64,000 nt of DNA. It comes from Dyadobacter sp. CY345. Its GTDB lineage: Bacteria > Bacteroidota > Bacteroidia > Cytophagales > Spirosomataceae. The notes under the pieces were generated by a model. That model was not told the DNA's origin, made no database searches, and saw only the letters and a list, made by a program, of their open reading frames with translations. Position 1 is the stretch's first letter. Each line of letters opens with the position of its first letter. Below are positions 62,037 to 64,000 of this stretch, piece after piece. The stretch covers positions 147,700 through 211,699 of the forward strand of contig NZ_JAKFFS010000008.1 of the NCBI RefSeq assembly GCF_021502725.1. The letters run 5' to 3'. A program made the position numbers and the translations under genes.

Positions 62037-63425
62037 ATGTTTAGTATTGATGTATATAAGGATAGAAGAAATCAGCTAAAAAAAGCAGTGGGCAGTGGGC
62101 TGATTCTCTTTTTAGGGAATGAAGAGGTAGGGATGAACTACAAGGATAATACGTATCATTTTCGCCAGGATAGCAGTTTTCTGTATTTTTTTGGATTAGA
62201 CAAACCCGGCCTGAGTGCAATAATTAATGTGGATGAAGATACTGAAATCCTTATTGGGAACGAGCCCACGATTGATGATATCGTGTGGATGGGAACGCAG
62301 CCATCGTTGACAGAAATTGCCGCGCAAACAGGAATTAATAAAGTGGCAGAATCAAATTCTATCAGAGGTTTGGTTAAAAAGGCTTTATCGTCAGGGCAAA
62401 CCATTCATTACCTGCCACCATACCGATCGGATGCGGTTATCAAACTAAGTGATATCTTAGAAATTCCAATTGCGAAGGTAAGAGATGGAGCTTCGGTTGA
62501 ATTGATTAAAGCAGTAATCGCTCAGCGAGCCTACAAATCTGCTTTGGAAGTTTCTGAAATCGACAAAGCCGTAAATATGAGTAACGAAATGCATCTGGCT
62601 GCAATCCGTTATTCGAGAGAAAATGTTACTGAAAAATATGTTGCTGGAATTGTGGAAGGAATTGCGCTGAGTGCAGGAGGGAATATTGCTTATCCTGTTA
62701 TTTATACCGTAAACGGACAAACGCTTCATAATCATCCGACAAGTGATATTTTGAAAGAGGGTCAATTGGTGTTATGCGATTGCGGGGCTGAAACCGCAAT
62801 GCATTATGCAGGTGATTTAACCCGAACCTTTCCTGTTGATCAAAAATTTAGCTCCTTACAAAAGGAGGTTTATGAAATCGTGCTCAAAGCCGAACAGGCA
62901 GCGGCAAATGCATTAAAACCAGGAATTAGGTTTCTGGATGTTCACAAACTGGCGTGCGAAACTTTGGTTGATGGCTTGAAGCAATTGGGATTAATGAAAG
63001 GTGATGTTAAAGATGCGGTGAATGAAGGAGCCCACACTTTATTTTTCCAATGCGGTCTCGGACATATGATGGGCCTAGATGTGCACGATATGGAAGATTT
63101 AGGTGAGCAGTATGTCGGTTATTCAGAAGGAATGGTCAAAAGCAGAGAATTTGGTTTGAAATCACTAAGGCTTGGTAGAGAACTGGAAGCTGGTTTTGTC
63201 CTTACCGTAGAGCCTGGATTATATTTTATTCCTGAATTAATTGATATGTGGAAGGCGCAAGGGAAAATGAGGGATTTTATAAATTATGAAAAATTGGACG
63301 CGTTCCGCAATTTTGGAGGTGCCAGGGTAGAGGAGAATTTTTTGATTACTGAAAATGGCTACCAATTATTGGGTGAACCGCTTATTAAATCAGTAGCTGA
63401 TATTGAAGGGTTGATTAGGTTGTAG
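62037..63425 (+). CDS. pepP: Xaa-Pro aminopeptidase (aminopeptidase P)
   Basis: A 462-aa M24B metallopeptidase that removes an N-terminal residue preceding proline. The AMP_N domain (about 1-140; LFLGNEEVGMNYKDNTYHFRQDSSFLYFFGLDKPG) is followed by the pita-bread domain with dinuclear metal ligands: Asp in LCDCGAET, Asp in AGDLTRTF, His in GLGHMMGLDVHD, Glu in TVEPGLYF and Glu in RVEENFLI. A GGACAAGGGG stretch just before the ATG is a plausible ribosome site. Cytosolic; monocistronic. Confidence 0.92.
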   Translation: MFSIDVYKDRRNQLKKAVGSGLILFLGNEEVGMNYKDNTYHFRQDSSFLYFFGLDKPGLSAIINVDEDTEILIGNEPTIDDIVWMGTQPSLTEIAAQTGINKVAESNSIRGLVKKALSSGQTIHYLPPYRSDAVIKLSDILEIPIAKVRDGASVELIKAVIAQRAYKSALEVSEIDKAVNMSNEMHLAAIRYSRENVTEKYVAGIVEGIALSAGGNIAYPVIYTVNGQTLHNHPTSDILKEGQLVLCDCGAETAMHYAGDLTRTFPVDQKFSSLQKEVYEIVLKAEQAAANALKPGIRFLDVHKLACETLVDGLKQLGLMKGDVKDAVNEGAHTLFFQCGLGHMMGLDVHDMEDLGEQYVGYSEGMVKSREFGLKSLRLGRELEAGFVLTVEPGLYFIPELIDMWKAQGKMRDFINYEKLDAFRNFGGARVEENFLITENGYQLLGEPLIKSVADIEGLIRL

Positions 63426-63450
63426 TATCAATTATATAATATACATTAAT

Positions 63451-63484
63451 CCGGGAATGGATTATTTATACAATCCATTCCCGG
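63451..63484 (+). terminator. Terminator after pepP
   Basis: Perfect 13-bp stem (CCGGGAATGGATT at 63451-63463 with 63472-63484), loop of 8 nt, followed by GCTGTCCTTTT. Confidence 0.75.
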
Positions 63485-63549
63485 GCTGTCCTTTTATGGA
63501 AAGTGATTCCTATACTGTCATTAACCATTCAAAGACGTTGAAATTTACC

Positions 63550-63669
63550 AAGCTCCACCTCAGAGCTTCCTGTTTTAGCCAAAATCACACCTCAATATCC
63601 CAGGCTCGTTCGGAGCCACCTGTTTATAGCAATAAATAAGACCTAGCTTCTTCGGGCTTCTTCGGAGCC
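63550..63669. repeat. Three hairpins at about 52-bp spacing
   Basis: AAGCTC/GAGCTT (63550-63568), GGCTC/GAGCC (63603-63617) and GGCTT/GAGCC (63655-63669) start 53 and 52 bp apart. Each is followed by a variant of CCTGTTTATAGC. They look like degenerate tandem units of an intergenic repeat. Confidence 0.55.
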
Positions 63670-63954
63670 TCCTATGAACCATCCTCAAACCTGCCCCGCT
63701 AAACAAAACTTTCCCTACCTTACATATCGGAACGAAAACCACGATCAAATCTGCCCAGATCGTCTGATCTTCCAAACGCACCATCAAACCCAACTTGCCT
63801 ACATCGATAAAAGAACCCACAACCGCATTCCCATCCATTCCAGCCCTATTTCCATACCTAAAACTAACCCCGTAAAAAAACTTCAAAATATTTTCGGGGC
63901 ACATTTTCCTCATTTTGAGCTTTTTACAAATTATTTCAAAAAAAAACTGAAAAA

Positions 63955-63962
63955 TACTTTTG
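63955..63962 (+). promoter_or_regulatory. Possible -7 box at the window edge
   Basis: TACTTTTG fits TANNTTTG and follows an A-rich stretch. The transcript would leave the window to the right, so its gene cannot be seen. No TTTG at -33. Confidence 0.35.
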
Positions 63963-64000
63963 CCTTGTACTTGCGTATGAAAAAAAAGAGGTGCACCTTT

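Larger units (their letters stand above)
63426..64000. other. Right-edge non-coding region
   Basis: 575 bp with no convincing gene. It contains a terminator (63451-63484), three hairpins about 52 bp apart (63550-63669) and a TACTTTTG box near the end. Long open frames on both strands (63575-63913 minus, 63674-64000 plus) show low-complexity translations and no domain. Confidence 0.45.

Noticed and set aside
63575..63913. 112-codon minus-strand frame at the right edge
   Set aside because: It runs through the hairpin repeat array and shows no domain.
63674..64000. Plus-strand frame open to the window end
   Set aside because: Translation is low-complexity, rich in His, Pro, Asn and Lys; probably an effect of base composition.
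1..64000. tRNA or rRNA genes
   Set aside because: No cloverleaf or rRNA core was recognised in the gaps by eye; a covariance-model search would settle it.

Overview
The window is a contiguous piece of a Bacteroidota chromosome, most likely from the Cytophagales (Spirosomataceae, Dyadobacter-like). The placement rests on three things. Two secreted proteins carry C-terminal type IX secretion sorting domains. There is a LytS/LytTR two-component pair and a PVC-type c-haem protein typical of soil Bacteroidota. Shine-Dalgarno sequences are weak and several promoters resemble the phylum's TANNTTTG -7 box. The genus is my inference from protein resemblance and was not checked by search. No rRNA, tRNA, CRISPR array, prophage or intact insertion sequence was recognised.

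Layout. 0.1-9.95 kb: mixed housekeeping genes (methyltransferase, RluA-type pseudouridine synthase, secreted-repeat lipoprotein, GH15 glycosidase, a lone acyl carrier protein, a LytS/LytTR kinase-regulator pair, an ECF sigma factor, a GNAT acetyltransferase, MYG1 exonuclease). 10.3-20.5 kb: a DUF2235 alpha/beta hydrolase followed by a large SF1 (Upf1/Dna2-like) helicase, an FMN-binding stress protein, a cytoplasmic alpha-amylase, a CDF metal exporter, an overlapping mdaB-ygiN quinone pair, a DUF892 ferritin-like protein and a cupin. 20.5-24.7 kb: a NarL-type regulator, its kinase and an overlapping membrane protein, then two divergent unrecognised genes. 24.9-30 kb: a luciferase-like monooxygenase and purL.

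30.06-41.7 kb is the most coherent region: a complete myo-inositol catabolic operon read leftward (iolB, iolC, mmsA/iolA, iolG, a sodium:solute symporter, iolJ-type aldolase, iolD, iolE), with a divergent LacI-family regulator at its head. Inositol would enter by the symporter and be oxidised by IolG, dehydrated by IolE, ring-opened by IolD, isomerised by IolB, phosphorylated by IolC, cleaved by the aldolase and finished by the semialdehyde dehydrogenase to an acyl-CoA. A 10-bp LacI-type palindrome overlies the apparent -33 element of the iolB promoter. Three gaps inside this operon hold three different intergenic repeat families, one a 155-bp nested palindrome.

41.9-49.95 kb: small genes (a 52-aa ORF, an HTH protein, DUF2251, unknowns), a T9SS-exported protein, a metallophosphoesterase lipoprotein with a barrel-like partner, a trypsin/PDZ protease with no visible signal peptide and a cupin. 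50-63.4 kb: a CocE/NonD hydrolase, a PVC-type haem/HEAT protein, a ribokinase-nucleoside hydrolase operon, a malic enzyme fused to a phosphotransacetylase domain, a T9SS-exported SASA-type esterase and an aminopeptidase P. The last 0.6 kb has no convincing gene; it carries hairpins about 52 bp apart and a possible promoter pointing out of the window.
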